Positions 24,549-33,126 of a DNA stretch of 64,000 nt are shown piece after piece (the first letter of the stretch is position 1; each line of letters begins with the position of its first letter). Both the position numbers and the translations under genes were made by a program. Source of the stretch: VRUE01 sp963715455 (GTDB lineage Bacteria; Actinomycetota; Thermoleophilia; Solirubrobacterales; 70-9). The stretch spans positions 186,001 to 250,000 of the forward strand of contig OY970245.1 of the NCBI GenBank assembly GCA_963715455.1, read 5' to 3'. The notes under the pieces were generated by a model. It was not told the DNA's origin. It saw only the letters and a list, made by a program, of their open reading frames with translations, and did not search any database.

Positions 24549-25958
24549 TTAGCCGACGCTGACGCGGGGGATGCCGAAGCGGCCGCCGTCGCCGACTGGG
24601 TTCGCGGTCTCTTCGATCCGCGCCTCCAGTTCGAGCTCCTTCTCGAAATCGGCCGCCTCACCATGCTGGAAGGAGACGTCCTTGCCCTCGAGCAGCTCGA
24701 TGAAGACCTCGACGAAGCGCGAGTCGAGCTGCTTGCCGGCGACGCGGCGCAGCTCCTGCATCGCCTCGTAGGTGGAGACCGGCGTGCGGTAGGAGTCGCG
24801 CGCCGTCATCACGTCGTAGGTGTCGGCGACCGAGATGATCCGCGCCAGCTCGGGGATGTCGTCCCCGGCGAGGCCGCGTGGATAGCCCTTGCCGTCGATC
24901 CGCTCGTGGTGGGCGAGGATGATCTCCGCCACCGGCCCGTAGCCGTCCAGTGAGGAAACCACGCGGGCGCCCTGCTGGGGATGGCGGCGGATCAGCATCC
25001 AGTCCTCGTCGGTGAGCGGCACGTTGGCCTTGAGGATGCGGTCGGGCAGGATGAACTTGCCGATGTCGTGCAGCAGCGCGGCGATGTGCACGAGCTCCTC
25101 CTCCTGGCGCGAGTAGCCGGCGCGCTGGGCGATCGCCCGCGAGTAGCGCGCCACGGCGGCGCTATGCCGAGCGGTCATCTGGTCACGCAGGTCGAGCGTG
25201 CGCAGCATGGCGCTCAACATGCCCACCTGGAAGCTGGCCAGCTGCTTGCTGCGCCGCTCGAGCTCGTCGGCGCGCTGCTGGGAGAGCAGCAGCTGGCCGA
25301 GCAGGTACTGGAAGGTGATCAAGACGACGCCGAAGAGGGCGATCGCCGAGATGCCGATCTGGTGATAGATGAAGGCAACCGCGACGGCGAGCATCGCGCT
25401 GGCGAACTCGGAGGGCAGCACCGGCGGCAGCACGCGCAGCTTGCTCGAGAAGGGCACTCGCTCGACGTAGCAGCCGTAGCCGGCGATCATCACGAAGTTG
25501 ATGAAGAGGGCGAACTGAAAGAGCGCGAAGACGAGCAGGAAGAAGGAGGGGTCCGACTCGGTCAGGCCGGTCGCGTCGACCGTCTCGTGGAAGGCGATGC
25601 CGCCGAGCAGCGGGAAGGCCGCGTAGGTGAGCACGTTGTCGAGCAGGTAATGCGGCTCGTCGCGGAAGCGTGAGGCCGCCCAGCCGACGAGGATCGCGAT
25701 CACGCCGATCAGCGCCGCCGGCGTGCCACCGAGGAAGACCATCGCCACGACCAGCGCCAGGAAGCTGCCGGAGATCTTCACCCGCGACTCGGTGGTCACC
25801 GCGGTCAGGTCGCTGAAGACAGCGAAGGCCAGCAGGACGATGAGCAGCTCCAGGTTCCAGTCGGCCAGCGGAGCGCGCCAGATCCCCGCCGCGACGGTCG
25901 CCGCGAGGGCGACGAACATGCCGGCGATCACAAGGCGGGTGGGGCGCTTTTGAGCCAT
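24549..25958 (-). CDS. Membrane HD-GYP domain protein (c-di-GMP phosphodiesterase type)
   Basis: 469 residues. The first ~220 residues hold six to eight hydrophobic helices, a likely membrane sensor. The HD-GYP domain follows with HSAAVARYSRAIAQ, AALLHDIGKFILPDRIL, ILAHHERIDGKGYP and IISVADTYDVMTA, all metal-binding and GYP residues intact. Hydrolysis of cyclic di-GMP is expected. A Glu/Lys-rich C-terminal tail (DFEKELELEARIEE) may be coiled. Its ~500-bp upstream region has no other gene in this direction except the micropeptide unit. No GGDEF partner is present here. Confidence 0.9.
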   Translation of the reverse strand: MAQKRPTRLVIAGMFVALAATVAAGIWRAPLADWNLELLIVLLAFAVFSDLTAVTTESRVKISGSFLALVVAMVFLGGTPAALIGVIAILVGWAASRFRDEPHYLLDNVLTYAAFPLLGGIAFHETVDATGLTESDPSFFLLVFALFQFALFINFVMIAGYGCYVERVPFSSKLRVLPPVLPSEFASAMLAVAVAFIYHQIGISAIALFGVVLITFQYLLGQLLLSQQRADELERRSKQLASFQVGMLSAMLRTLDLRDQMTARHSAAVARYSRAIAQRAGYSRQEEELVHIAALLHDIGKFILPDRILKANVPLTDEDWMLIRRHPQQGARVVSSLDGYGPVAEIILAHHERIDGKGYPRGLAGDDIPELARIISVADTYDVMTARDSYRTPVSTYEAMQELRRVAGKQLDSRFVEVFIELLEGKDVSFQHGEAADFEKELELEARIEETANPVGDGGRFGIPRVSVG

Positions 25959-26232
25959 CGGGGCTTTTTGAGAGCTTGGCGAGTGGATGCGTTTCGCTGA
26001 GCTAGAGATTCATGGGCCGGAGCCCGTTCCCTGCGCAGCAAACGACTGGGCTTTGCGTCGAAAGCAACTTGCTTGCGATCAAGGTACTGCGAGCAAAACC
26101 CCCGCACAAGATGGCTGGCCGCATTGCGAGAGGTCTTTCATTGTTGTTATGCGACCTCGCGCCGCCGCCGCTGGCTCGCCGTATCGTCACGGGACCCCGC
26201 ACAGGTACCCGCCGAATGTCGCCGAACAGACA
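25959..26232. other. Gene-free stretch upstream of the HD-GYP gene
   Basis: No convincing coding frame is seen. It holds an imperfect inverted repeat (TTGCTTGC ... GCGAGCAA, about 26068-26096) and probably the promoter of the HD-GYP gene reading left. Confidence 0.4.
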
Positions 26233-26260
26233 AAGGGCGCCCCTGGCCAGGGGCGCCCTT
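26233..26260 (-). terminator. Perfect 28-bp hairpin terminator of the micropeptide unit
   Basis: Two 14-base arms (AAGGGCGCCCCTGG and its complement) meet without a mismatch. On the minus strand the hairpin is followed by TTTGTCTGTT, a weak U-tract, and lies about 30 bases after the stop of the five-codon ORF. An intrinsic terminator is likely. Confidence 0.65.
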
Positions 26261-26290
26261 CGGAAAGTCATAAGACGAAAGTCAAAAGCT

Positions 26291-26308
26291 CTAGTGCTTG
26301 AAGCCCAT
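26291..26308 (-). CDS. Five-codon ORF (MGFKH) with ribosome site
   Basis: ATG 26308 to TAG encodes MGFKH. It is preceded by AAAGGAACGGAC, a good Shine-Dalgarno at proper spacing, and followed by the perfect terminator hairpin, which gives a small self-contained transcription unit of ~130 nt on the minus strand. It could be a leader peptide, a micropeptide or the marker of a small RNA. No downstream gene is read through before the hairpin except HD-GYP, 275 bases on. Confidence 0.4.
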   Translation of the reverse strand: MGFKH

Positions 26309-26404
26309 GTCCGTTCCTTTCGCTGGTTGAAACCCTCAGATTGCGCAGCGGCGATCTGAAACTCGTCAATTGCCTGGCAACTTTGTAGCACAGCTTCGCC
26401 GAAA

Positions 26405-26433
26405 CTTGTGCATCTGCAGGAAATCTTGTGCAT
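26405..26433. promoter_or_regulatory. Direct repeats CTTGTGCAT upstream of the MFS gene
   Basis: CTTGTGCAT occurs at 26405 and 26425, exactly 20 bases apart (about two helical turns), 27 bases before the MFS start. A tandem operator for an unknown regulator is plausible. The same stretch could serve the leftward micropeptide unit. Confidence 0.4.
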
Positions 26434-26459
26434 AAATGCAGTAGTCCGCCTACCCAACA

Positions 26460-27794
26460 ATGCGTAGATCACGCCTGACCGACCCCCTCAAGCGGCCCCA
26501 ATTCCGCCGCCTAGCGGCCAGCTATGCGGTCAACGAGCTGGGCGACTGGATGGGGATCGTGGCCCTCTCGGTGCTCGTCTACGACCGCACCGGCAGCGCC
26601 ATGGCAACCGCGGCGCTCTTTCTCGGCACCCGCTTCCTGCCCGCCCTGATCGCCCCGATCCTGGTCGTGCGCATCGAGCAGCCGCCGCCGCGCTTCGCGC
26701 TGCCCGTCGTCTATTGCGGCGAGGCGGCCGCTTTCGGCGCTCTCGCCTTGCTCGCCGGCGAGCACTTCTTCCTGCCCGGCGTGATCGTCCTAGCGACGAT
26801 CGACGGCGCCCTCGCCCTGACCGGGCGCTCGCTGACCCGGGCGGTGGTCGCCGCGCTGCTCGAGCCGGCGGGCGAGCTGCGTTCGGGCAACGCCGTTCTC
26901 AACGTCGCCTTCACCGGGGGGGCCGCGCTCGGGCCGGCGATCGCCGGCCTCGTCGTCGCCGGCTTCGGCGTGCAGTCGGCACTGCTGCTCGATGCGGTCT
27001 CCTTCTACGCGATCGCGCTCATCCTCTTCACCGCCGGTCCCCTGCCCCAGGCGGAGCCCGATCCCGGCGAGGTGCGCGAGCGGGTGCGGGCCGGCCTCGC
27101 CTACATCCGCGAACGGCCGACGTTGCGTCGCCTGCTCAGCGCCCAGGGCGCCGCCTTCGTCTTCTTCGCCGCGGTGATCCCGATCGAGGTGATCTTCGCC
27201 AAGGAGACGCTCGACGCGGGCGACTCGGGCTACGGCCTGATGCTGGCCAGCTGGGGTGGCGGCATGCTGCTCGGCAGCCTGATCTTCGCCGGCGTGCGTC
27301 GCACGCCGCTGCCCGTGCTGCTCTTCTTCAGCACGGTCGCGGTCGGCGTCGGCTACCTCGGTCTGGCCGCCGCGCCGACCCTGGCCGTCGCCTGCATCGC
27401 CTCGGTCGTCGGCGGCGCCGGCAACGGCGTGCAGTGGGTGAGCGCGATCAGCGCCGTGCAGGAGCTGACCACCCCGGGCATGCAGGCGCGTGTGATGAGC
27501 GTGCTCGAGTCGATCGGCGCCGCGATGCCCGGGATCGGCTATCTGCTCGGCGGCTTGATCGCCAGCAGCGCCGGCCCGCGCGCGACCTTCCTCATCGCCG
27601 GGATCGGAGTCCTGGCGATTGTCGCGATAGCCGTCCCAGTCATGGGCAGGAAATGGCCTCAGCGCAGGGAAAAAACGCGTCCAGGGGACCTTGACGCCGG
27701 TCCCGAGATTATGGTGGAGTTGATTCCAGTGGGTGAGCGCCCACCAACTCGATCCAGTCCATCCGCCCCGCCCGACTCGGAGGTAGTGACTTGA
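26460..27794 (+). CDS. MFS transporter (MFS_3/EntS-like)
   Basis: 444 residues with about 11-12 hydrophobic helices. The N-terminus (FRRLAASYAVNELGDWMGIVALSVLV) is typical of the EntS/transmembrane-secretion-effector group, exporters of siderophores and other small molecules. The C-terminal ~50 residues are polar and Pro-rich. The stop overlaps the TTG start of the solute-binding protein gene, so it is translationally coupled to the peptide transporter genes, an unusual operon partner. Confidence 0.87.
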   Translation: MRRSRLTDPLKRPQFRRLAASYAVNELGDWMGIVALSVLVYDRTGSAMATAALFLGTRFLPALIAPILVVRIEQPPPRFALPVVYCGEAAAFGALALLAGEHFFLPGVIVLATIDGALALTGRSLTRAVVAALLEPAGELRSGNAVLNVAFTGGAALGPAIAGLVVAGFGVQSALLLDAVSFYAIALILFTAGPLPQAEPDPGEVRERVRAGLAYIRERPTLRRLLSAQGAAFVFFAAVIPIEVIFAKETLDAGDSGYGLMLASWGGGMLLGSLIFAGVRRTPLPVLLFFSTVAVGVGYLGLAAAPTLAVACIASVVGGAGNGVQWVSAISAVQELTTPGMQARVMSVLESIGAAMPGIGYLLGGLIASSAGPRATFLIAGIGVLAIVAIAVPVMGRKWPQRREKTRPGDLDAGPEIMVELIPVGERPPTRSSPSAPPDSEVVT

Positions 27795-29419
27795 GCAAGC
27801 TTGGCCTCAAACTGCTGGTTCTCGGTGCCGTGATCGTCTCAGCCCTCGGGTTGGCCGCCTGCGGCGATTCCAGTAGCAAGGAAGGGGGCACGCTGACAGG
27901 CAGCTACGCCTCGTTCCCGGACTACCTCGATCCGGGGCTCTCCTACACGCTGGAAGGCTGGACGGCGATGTACAACACCTACCTGCCGCTGCTCACCTAC
28001 GCACACGCCAACGGCGAGGCGGGCGGCAAGGTCGTCCCGGCCCTCGCCGAGGATCTGCCCGAGATCACCAACGGCGGCCAGACCTACACACTGAGACTGC
28101 GCAAGGGCCTCAAATACTCCGACGGCGCCCCGGTCAAGGCGTCGGACTTCAAAAGCTCGATCGAAAGGCTGTTCAAACTCAACTCGCCCGGCTCGGGCTT
28201 CTACGAAGGCATCGTCGGCGCGGAAAAATTCGCCGAAACCAAGACCGGCGGCATCCCGGGGATCAAGGCCAACGACAAAACCGGTGAGATCGTCATCGAC
28301 CTCACCGCCCCGCGGGGAACCTTCTCCAACGAGCTGGGCATGCTCTTCGGCGCCCTGCTGCCCGCTGACACTCCCATCAAAAACCTAACTTCCGATCCAC
28401 CCCCTGCCACCGGCCCTTACGAGATCGTCAAGTCCGAGCCTGGTCGCGGCTGGAGCTACCAGCGCAACCCGGTCTGGGCGAAGAACAACGGTCCGCTGAT
28501 GCCCGATCTCGAAGCCGGCAACTACGACAAGATCGCGATCACCGTCGTCCGCAACGACTCGACCCAGGTCAACGAAATCGAACAGGACCAGACCGACTGG
28601 ATGCAGACCCCACCACCGGCCGATCTCTACGCCGAGGTGAAAGACAAATACGAGGGGACTCAGTTCCGGGTCGAGCGGCCAACCAACCTTTACTACTTCT
28701 GGATGGATACGACGCGGCCGCCGTTCGATGACGTCAAGGTGCGCCAGGCGGTCAACCACGCGATCGACAGCGCCGCCCTCGAACGCATCTACGCGGGTGC
28801 GCTGAGCGCCTCCCACCAGATCCTGCCCGAGGGCATGCCCGGGCACGAGACCTTCAACCTCTACCCACACGACATGGCCAAGGCCAAGGAACTGCTCGCC
28901 CAAGCCAACCCGTCGGACACCGAGGTCACGGTCTGGACCGACAACGAAAGCCCCAACGACGAGGCCGGTGCCTACTACCACAGCGTGCTGCGCAAACTCG
29001 GCTTCGACGCGAAGCTGAAGACGATCAACGCCGATGTCTATATCCCGACGATCGGCAACGTATCGACGCCCGACCTCGACACCGGCTGGATCAATTGGTA
29101 CCCGGACTACCCGAACCCGAGCAACTACTTCCAGCCGTTGCTCGACGGCGAAGGCATCACGCCGACCAACAACATCAACTTCGCCCGCATCGACGTGCCG
29201 GAGCTGAACGAAAAGATCACCAGGCTCAGCGAAGAACCGCTCGGGCCCGAGCAGGAAGCCGAATACGCCGAGCTCGATCGGGAATTCATGGAGTTGGCGC
29301 CTTGGGCTCCCTACGGGACCTTCACCGTCTCGACCTTCGTCGACAGCGAAATCAACCTCGATTCGGTGATCTTCAACCCGACCTTCGGGCACGACCTGAC
29401 GAGCTTCGAACCGAAGTAG
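27791..29419 (+). CDS. ABC transporter substrate-binding lipoprotein, family 5 (peptide/opine type)
   Basis: 542 residues from TTG 27791. The lipobox LAAC near residue 24 marks lipidation and attachment to the outer face of the membrane. YLDPGLSYTLEGWTAMYNTY and the LRKGLKYSDGAPVKASDFKSS block are the SBP_bac_5 signatures. It should deliver oligopeptides or related solutes to the permeases encoded next; specificity is not evident. The codon use is richer in AAA/GAA than in neighbours. Confidence 0.92.
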   Translation: MSKLGLKLLVLGAVIVSALGLAACGDSSSKEGGTLTGSYASFPDYLDPGLSYTLEGWTAMYNTYLPLLTYAHANGEAGGKVVPALAEDLPEITNGGQTYTLRLRKGLKYSDGAPVKASDFKSSIERLFKLNSPGSGFYEGIVGAEKFAETKTGGIPGIKANDKTGEIVIDLTAPRGTFSNELGMLFGALLPADTPIKNLTSDPPPATGPYEIVKSEPGRGWSYQRNPVWAKNNGPLMPDLEAGNYDKIAITVVRNDSTQVNEIEQDQTDWMQTPPPADLYAEVKDKYEGTQFRVERPTNLYYFWMDTTRPPFDDVKVRQAVNHAIDSAALERIYAGALSASHQILPEGMPGHETFNLYPHDMAKAKELLAQANPSDTEVTVWTDNESPNDEAGAYYHSVLRKLGFDAKLKTINADVYIPTIGNVSTPDLDTGWINWYPDYPNPSNYFQPLLDGEGITPTNNINFARIDVPELNEKITRLSEEPLGPEQEAEYAELDREFMELAPWAPYGTFTVSTFVDSEINLDSVIFNPTFGHDLTSFEPK

Positions 29420-29444
29420 CCGCCGGTCGCTTCACACTGAGCGG

Positions 29445-30488
29445 GTGGTTGCCGAGCCCCACGCCGAGGCCGGCCCCACGGGCAGCAGCCCGTGGCGGCT
29501 GGCCCTCCGGCGGCTGCGTCGCAACCGGGTGGCGCTCGCCTTCGGCGGCCTGCTCGTCCTCATCGTCCTCTTCGTGCTGGCGGCGCCGCTCTGGGCGAAG
29601 CACGTCGCCGACACGGGGCCCAACGAGACCCACACGCTGGAGAAGATCGAGGTCGATGGCGAACGGCGTGAAGTCGTCAACGTCGAAGGCCGGCCGATCG
29701 GCCCGGTCTGGCTCGGCGCCGGCGGCAAGTACTTCCTCGGCGCCGATGGCCGCCTCGGGCGCGACGAGATGGTTCGGCTCATGTACGGCGGTCGCGCCTC
29801 GCTCTTCATCGGCTTCTCCGCGGCGCTGATCGCCACCCTGCTGGCGACGATCCTCGCCCTGCTCGCCGGCTACTACCGCGGCTGGGTCGACGCCGTCATC
29901 TCGCGGGCGCTGGACGTCGTCTGGGCCTTCCCCGTCTACCTACTGGGGATCGCGCTCGGCATCGCCCTGGCGCTCGGTGGGCTGAAGCTCGGGCCGCTCG
30001 AGATCCCCAGCGGCTCGATCTGGATCACCGTGCTGATCATAGGCGGCATCTACGTCCCCTACATGGCACGACCGCTGCGCGGCGCCGTGCTCTCGCTGCG
30101 CGAGAAGGAGTTCGTCGAGGCCTCGGTCGCCCAGGGCGCCGGACCGCTGCGGGTGATGTTCGGCGAGCTGCTGCCCAACCTCGCCTCGACGATCGTCGTC
30201 TTCTTCACGCTGGCGGTGGCCAACGCGATGCTGCTCGAGGCGGGCCTCTCCTTCCTCGGCGTCGGCGTGCAGCCACCTGAGACCTCCTGGGGCGCGATGG
30301 TCGGCGACGGCTTCGACCTGCTCAGCAGCGCGCCGTTGCTGACCATCCTGCCCGGCTCGCTGATCTTCCTCACGGTGCTCGCGGTCAACGTCTTCGGCGA
30401 CGGCCTGCGCGACGCGCTCGACCCGCACTCGAAGGTGCGGCTCGAGGCCCACGCCGGCCTCGCCGAGCCGGAGGGCACGGCGGTCTGA
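29445..30488 (+). CDS. ABC transporter permease, DppC/OppC type
   Basis: 347 residues from GTG 29445. The OppC-type N-terminal helix (VALAFGGLLVLIVLFVLAAP) is followed by a long extracytoplasmic stretch and five more helices. The EAA coupling motif is EASVAQGAGPLRVMFGELLP. It pairs with the DppB-like permease downstream; the stop and next start overlap as TGATG. Confidence 0.92.
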   Translation: MVAEPHAEAGPTGSSPWRLALRRLRRNRVALAFGGLLVLIVLFVLAAPLWAKHVADTGPNETHTLEKIEVDGERREVVNVEGRPIGPVWLGAGGKYFLGADGRLGRDEMVRLMYGGRASLFIGFSAALIATLLATILALLAGYYRGWVDAVISRALDVVWAFPVYLLGIALGIALALGGLKLGPLEIPSGSIWITVLIIGGIYVPYMARPLRGAVLSLREKEFVEASVAQGAGPLRVMFGELLPNLASTIVVFFTLAVANAMLLEAGLSFLGVGVQPPETSWGAMVGDGFDLLSSAPLLTILPGSLIFLTVLAVNVFGDGLRDALDPHSKVRLEAHAGLAEPEGTAV

Positions 30489-31450
30489 TGGGCGCCTTCG
30501 TGCTCAAGCGCCTGGGCGGCATGGCGCTGGTGCTGCTCGCCGTCTCGGTGCTCACCTTCCTGATCTTCAACGTCATCCCCAACTCCGACCCGGCGGTGCG
30601 CATGGCCGGCAAGAACGCCAACCCGCAGCTGGTCGCCAACATCAGCGAGGAATGGGGCTTCGACGATTCCCTGCCCCAGCAGTACCTGACGATGATGGGC
30701 AAGATCTTCAGCGGCGACGTGATCTCCTACCAGGGGCAGGAAGACGTCGTCAACCGCATCGCCGAAGGGATCCCGGCAACGCTCTCGCTCTGCATCGGCG
30801 CAGCCTTGATCTGGATGTTCTTCGGCCTCCTGCTCGGCTACCTCTCGGCGGTGCGCTCCGGCGGCCTGCTCGACAAGGCGCTGACCATCCTCGCCGTCGC
30901 CGGCATCTCGATCCCGGTCTTCTGGCTGGCCGCGATCCTGCTCAACTACCTCGCCTATGAGACCGAGCTCTTCCCCGCCCAGGGCTACGTCGAGCTGACC
31001 GAAGACCCACTCGACTGGGCCTACCACCTGGTTCTGCCCTGGGTCACCGTTGCGGTCACCCTGGTCGGCCTCTACAGCCGCGTGCTGCGCTCCAACATGC
31101 TCGACGTGATGGACGAGGACTACGTGCGCACGGCACGGGCCAAGGGGCTCGGCGAGCGTCAGGTGATGCGCCGCCACGTGATGCGCAACTCGCTGATCGG
31201 CATCATCACCCTCTTCGGCCTCGACTTCGGCGCCCTGATCGGCGGCGGCGCGATCCTCACCGAAGCGATCTTCAACCTCAACGGCGTCGGCCAGTACGCC
31301 TTCGAATCGATCGAAAACCTCGACCTGCCGCCGATCATGGCGATCACCCTCTTCGGCGCCTTCTTTGTCGTCCTCTTCAACGCCCTGGTCGACATCGCCT
31401 ACGCCTACCTCGACCCGCGGGTCAAGCTGGGGGGCTCGGCCGATGGCTAG
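30488..31450 (+). CDS. ABC transporter permease, DppB/OppB type
   Basis: 320 residues. The N-terminus (FVLKRLGGMALVLLAVSVLT) and the EAA loop (RTARAKGLGERQVMRRHVMR) are characteristic of DppB-like inner-membrane subunits. It overlaps the ATPase gene by 8 bases. Gene order SBP-DppC-DppB-ATPase is inverted for the permeases relative to the common dppABC order. Confidence 0.92.
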   Translation: MGAFVLKRLGGMALVLLAVSVLTFLIFNVIPNSDPAVRMAGKNANPQLVANISEEWGFDDSLPQQYLTMMGKIFSGDVISYQGQEDVVNRIAEGIPATLSLCIGAALIWMFFGLLLGYLSAVRSGGLLDKALTILAVAGISIPVFWLAAILLNYLAYETELFPAQGYVELTEDPLDWAYHLVLPWVTVAVTLVGLYSRVLRSNMLDVMDEDYVRTARAKGLGERQVMRRHVMRNSLIGIITLFGLDFGALIGGGAILTEAIFNLNGVGQYAFESIENLDLPPIMAITLFGAFFVVLFNALVDIAYAYLDPRVKLGGSADG

Positions 31451-33098
31451 CGCCGCGCCGCTGATTGCCGTGCGCGATCTGCGGGTCGGCTTCGCCACCG
31501 AAGGCGGCCTGGTGCAGGCCGTCGCGGGTGTCTCCTTCGAGCTCGCCCCGGGGGAGGTGCTGGCGATCGTCGGCGAGTCGGGCTCGGGCAAGAGCGTCAC
31601 CGCGCAGACGATCGTCGGTCTGACGCGCTCCCGCAACGCGCGCATCGAGGGCTCGGTGCAGCTCGGCGATGCCGAGCTGATCGGGGCCAGCGAGAGCGAG
31701 CTGCAAGGCGTGCGCGGCGAGCGCATCGCCATGGTCTTCCAGGACCCGATGACCTCCTTCAACCCGGTCTACCGGGTCGGCGCCCAGATCGTCGAGGCGA
31801 TCCGCGCCCACCGCCCGCTCACCAAGGGGGAAGCGCACGAGCAGGCCGTCGCGCTGCTCGACTCGGTCGGCATCCCCGAGGCGGCTCGCCGCATCGACGA
31901 CTACCCGCACCAGTTCTCTGGCGGCATGCGCCAGCGGGCGATGATCGCGATGGCGCTCGCCCTGGAGCCGGAAGTGCTGATCGCCGATGAGCCGACGACG
32001 GCACTCGACGTCACCGTGCAAGCGCAGATCCTCGCCCTGCTCGCCCGCCTCAATCGCGAGCGCGGCCTGGCGACGATGCTCATCACCCACGACCTCGGGG
32101 TCGTCGCCGAGGTCGCCGACCGGGTGCTGGTCATGCACGAGGGGCGGATCGTCGAGCGCGGCTCGCTCGACGAGGTCTTCTACGCCGCCAAGGACCCATA
32201 CACCCGCGGCCTGCTCGACGCCGTGGTGCGCATCGACAGCGCCGCGCCGCTGCGCCCGGCGCGCCGCGGTGAGCCACTGCTCGAGGTCACCAACCTGGTC
32301 AAGCACTACCCGGCGCGACGCGGCCTGCTACGCCGCGAGACCGCCCCGGTACGAGCGGTCGATGGCGTCAGCTTCAGCCTGCGGGAGGGGGAAACGCTGG
32401 GCCTGGTGGGCGAGTCGGGCTGCGGCAAGTCGACGCTCTGCCGTGCGGCCCTGCAGCTGATCGCGCCGAGCTCGGGGTCGGTGCGCTTCGCGGGGCGTGA
32501 GATCGCCGGCCTCTCGCGGCGCGAGATGCGGCCGCTGCGGCGTGAGATGCAGATCGTCTTCCAGGACCCCTACGCCTCGCTCAACCCCCGCAAGCGGATC
32601 GGGCAGATCATCGGCGACCCGCTCAAGCTGCAGGGCGTGGCCAGCGGCGGTGAGCTGCGCAAGCAGGTGCTGGAGCTGCTCGGCCGGGTCGGCCTGCAGC
32701 CCGAGCACTACGACCGCTTCCCGCACGAGTTCTCCGGCGGCCAGCGCCAGCGCATCGGGATCGCGCGGGCGCTGGCCCTGCGGCCGAGGCTGATCGTCGC
32801 CGACGAGCCGGTCTCCGCCCTCGACGTCTCGATCCGGGCGCAGATCCTCGATCTGCTTGCCGAGCTGCAGGAGGACTTCGGCCTCACCTACCTCTTCGTC
32901 GCCCACGACATCGGCGTCGTCCGCCATGTCTCCGACCGCATCGCGGTGATGAACAAGGGCCTGATCGTCGAGGAGGGCCCCGCCGACCAGGTCTGCGAGC
33001 GCCCCAGCGACCCCTTCACGCAGAAGCTGCTGGCGGCGGTGCCGATCCCCGATCCACACGAGGCGCGGGCACGTCAGGCTGCAGCAGGACCCGCCTGA
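31443..33098 (+). CDS. Fused two-domain ABC transporter ATPase (DppD-DppF)
   Basis: 551 residues from ATG 31443. Two complete nucleotide-binding domains lie in tandem: Walker A GESGSGKS and signature FSGGMRQR in the first, GESGCGKS and FSGGQRQR in the second, each with a D-E-P Walker B. The second is preceded by an oligopeptide ATPase linker. In many bacteria these are separate genes (dppD and dppF). It powers the adjacent permeases. Confidence 0.93.
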   Translation: MASAAPLIAVRDLRVGFATEGGLVQAVAGVSFELAPGEVLAIVGESGSGKSVTAQTIVGLTRSRNARIEGSVQLGDAELIGASESELQGVRGERIAMVFQDPMTSFNPVYRVGAQIVEAIRAHRPLTKGEAHEQAVALLDSVGIPEAARRIDDYPHQFSGGMRQRAMIAMALALEPEVLIADEPTTALDVTVQAQILALLARLNRERGLATMLITHDLGVVAEVADRVLVMHEGRIVERGSLDEVFYAAKDPYTRGLLDAVVRIDSAAPLRPARRGEPLLEVTNLVKHYPARRGLLRRETAPVRAVDGVSFSLREGETLGLVGESGCGKSTLCRAALQLIAPSSGSVRFAGREIAGLSRREMRPLRREMQIVFQDPYASLNPRKRIGQIIGDPLKLQGVASGGELRKQVLELLGRVGLQPEHYDRFPHEFSGGQRQRIGIARALALRPRLIVADEPVSALDVSIRAQILDLLAELQEDFGLTYLFVAHDIGVVRHVSDRIAVMNKGLIVEEGPADQVCERPSDPFTQKLLAAVPIPDPHEARARQAAAGPA

Positions 33099-33126
33099 CG
33101 CGGCGCCCCGGCAAACTGTTGGCAGG

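Noticed and set aside
28385..29392. Long minus-strand ORF opposite the solute-binding protein gene
   Set aside because: Shadow frame of a clearly recognised SBP family 5 gene.
30059..31762. 567-codon minus-strand ORF across the permease and ATPase genes
   Set aside because: It spans three recognised genes on the other strand and has low-complexity Asp/Glu/Arg composition typical of shadows.
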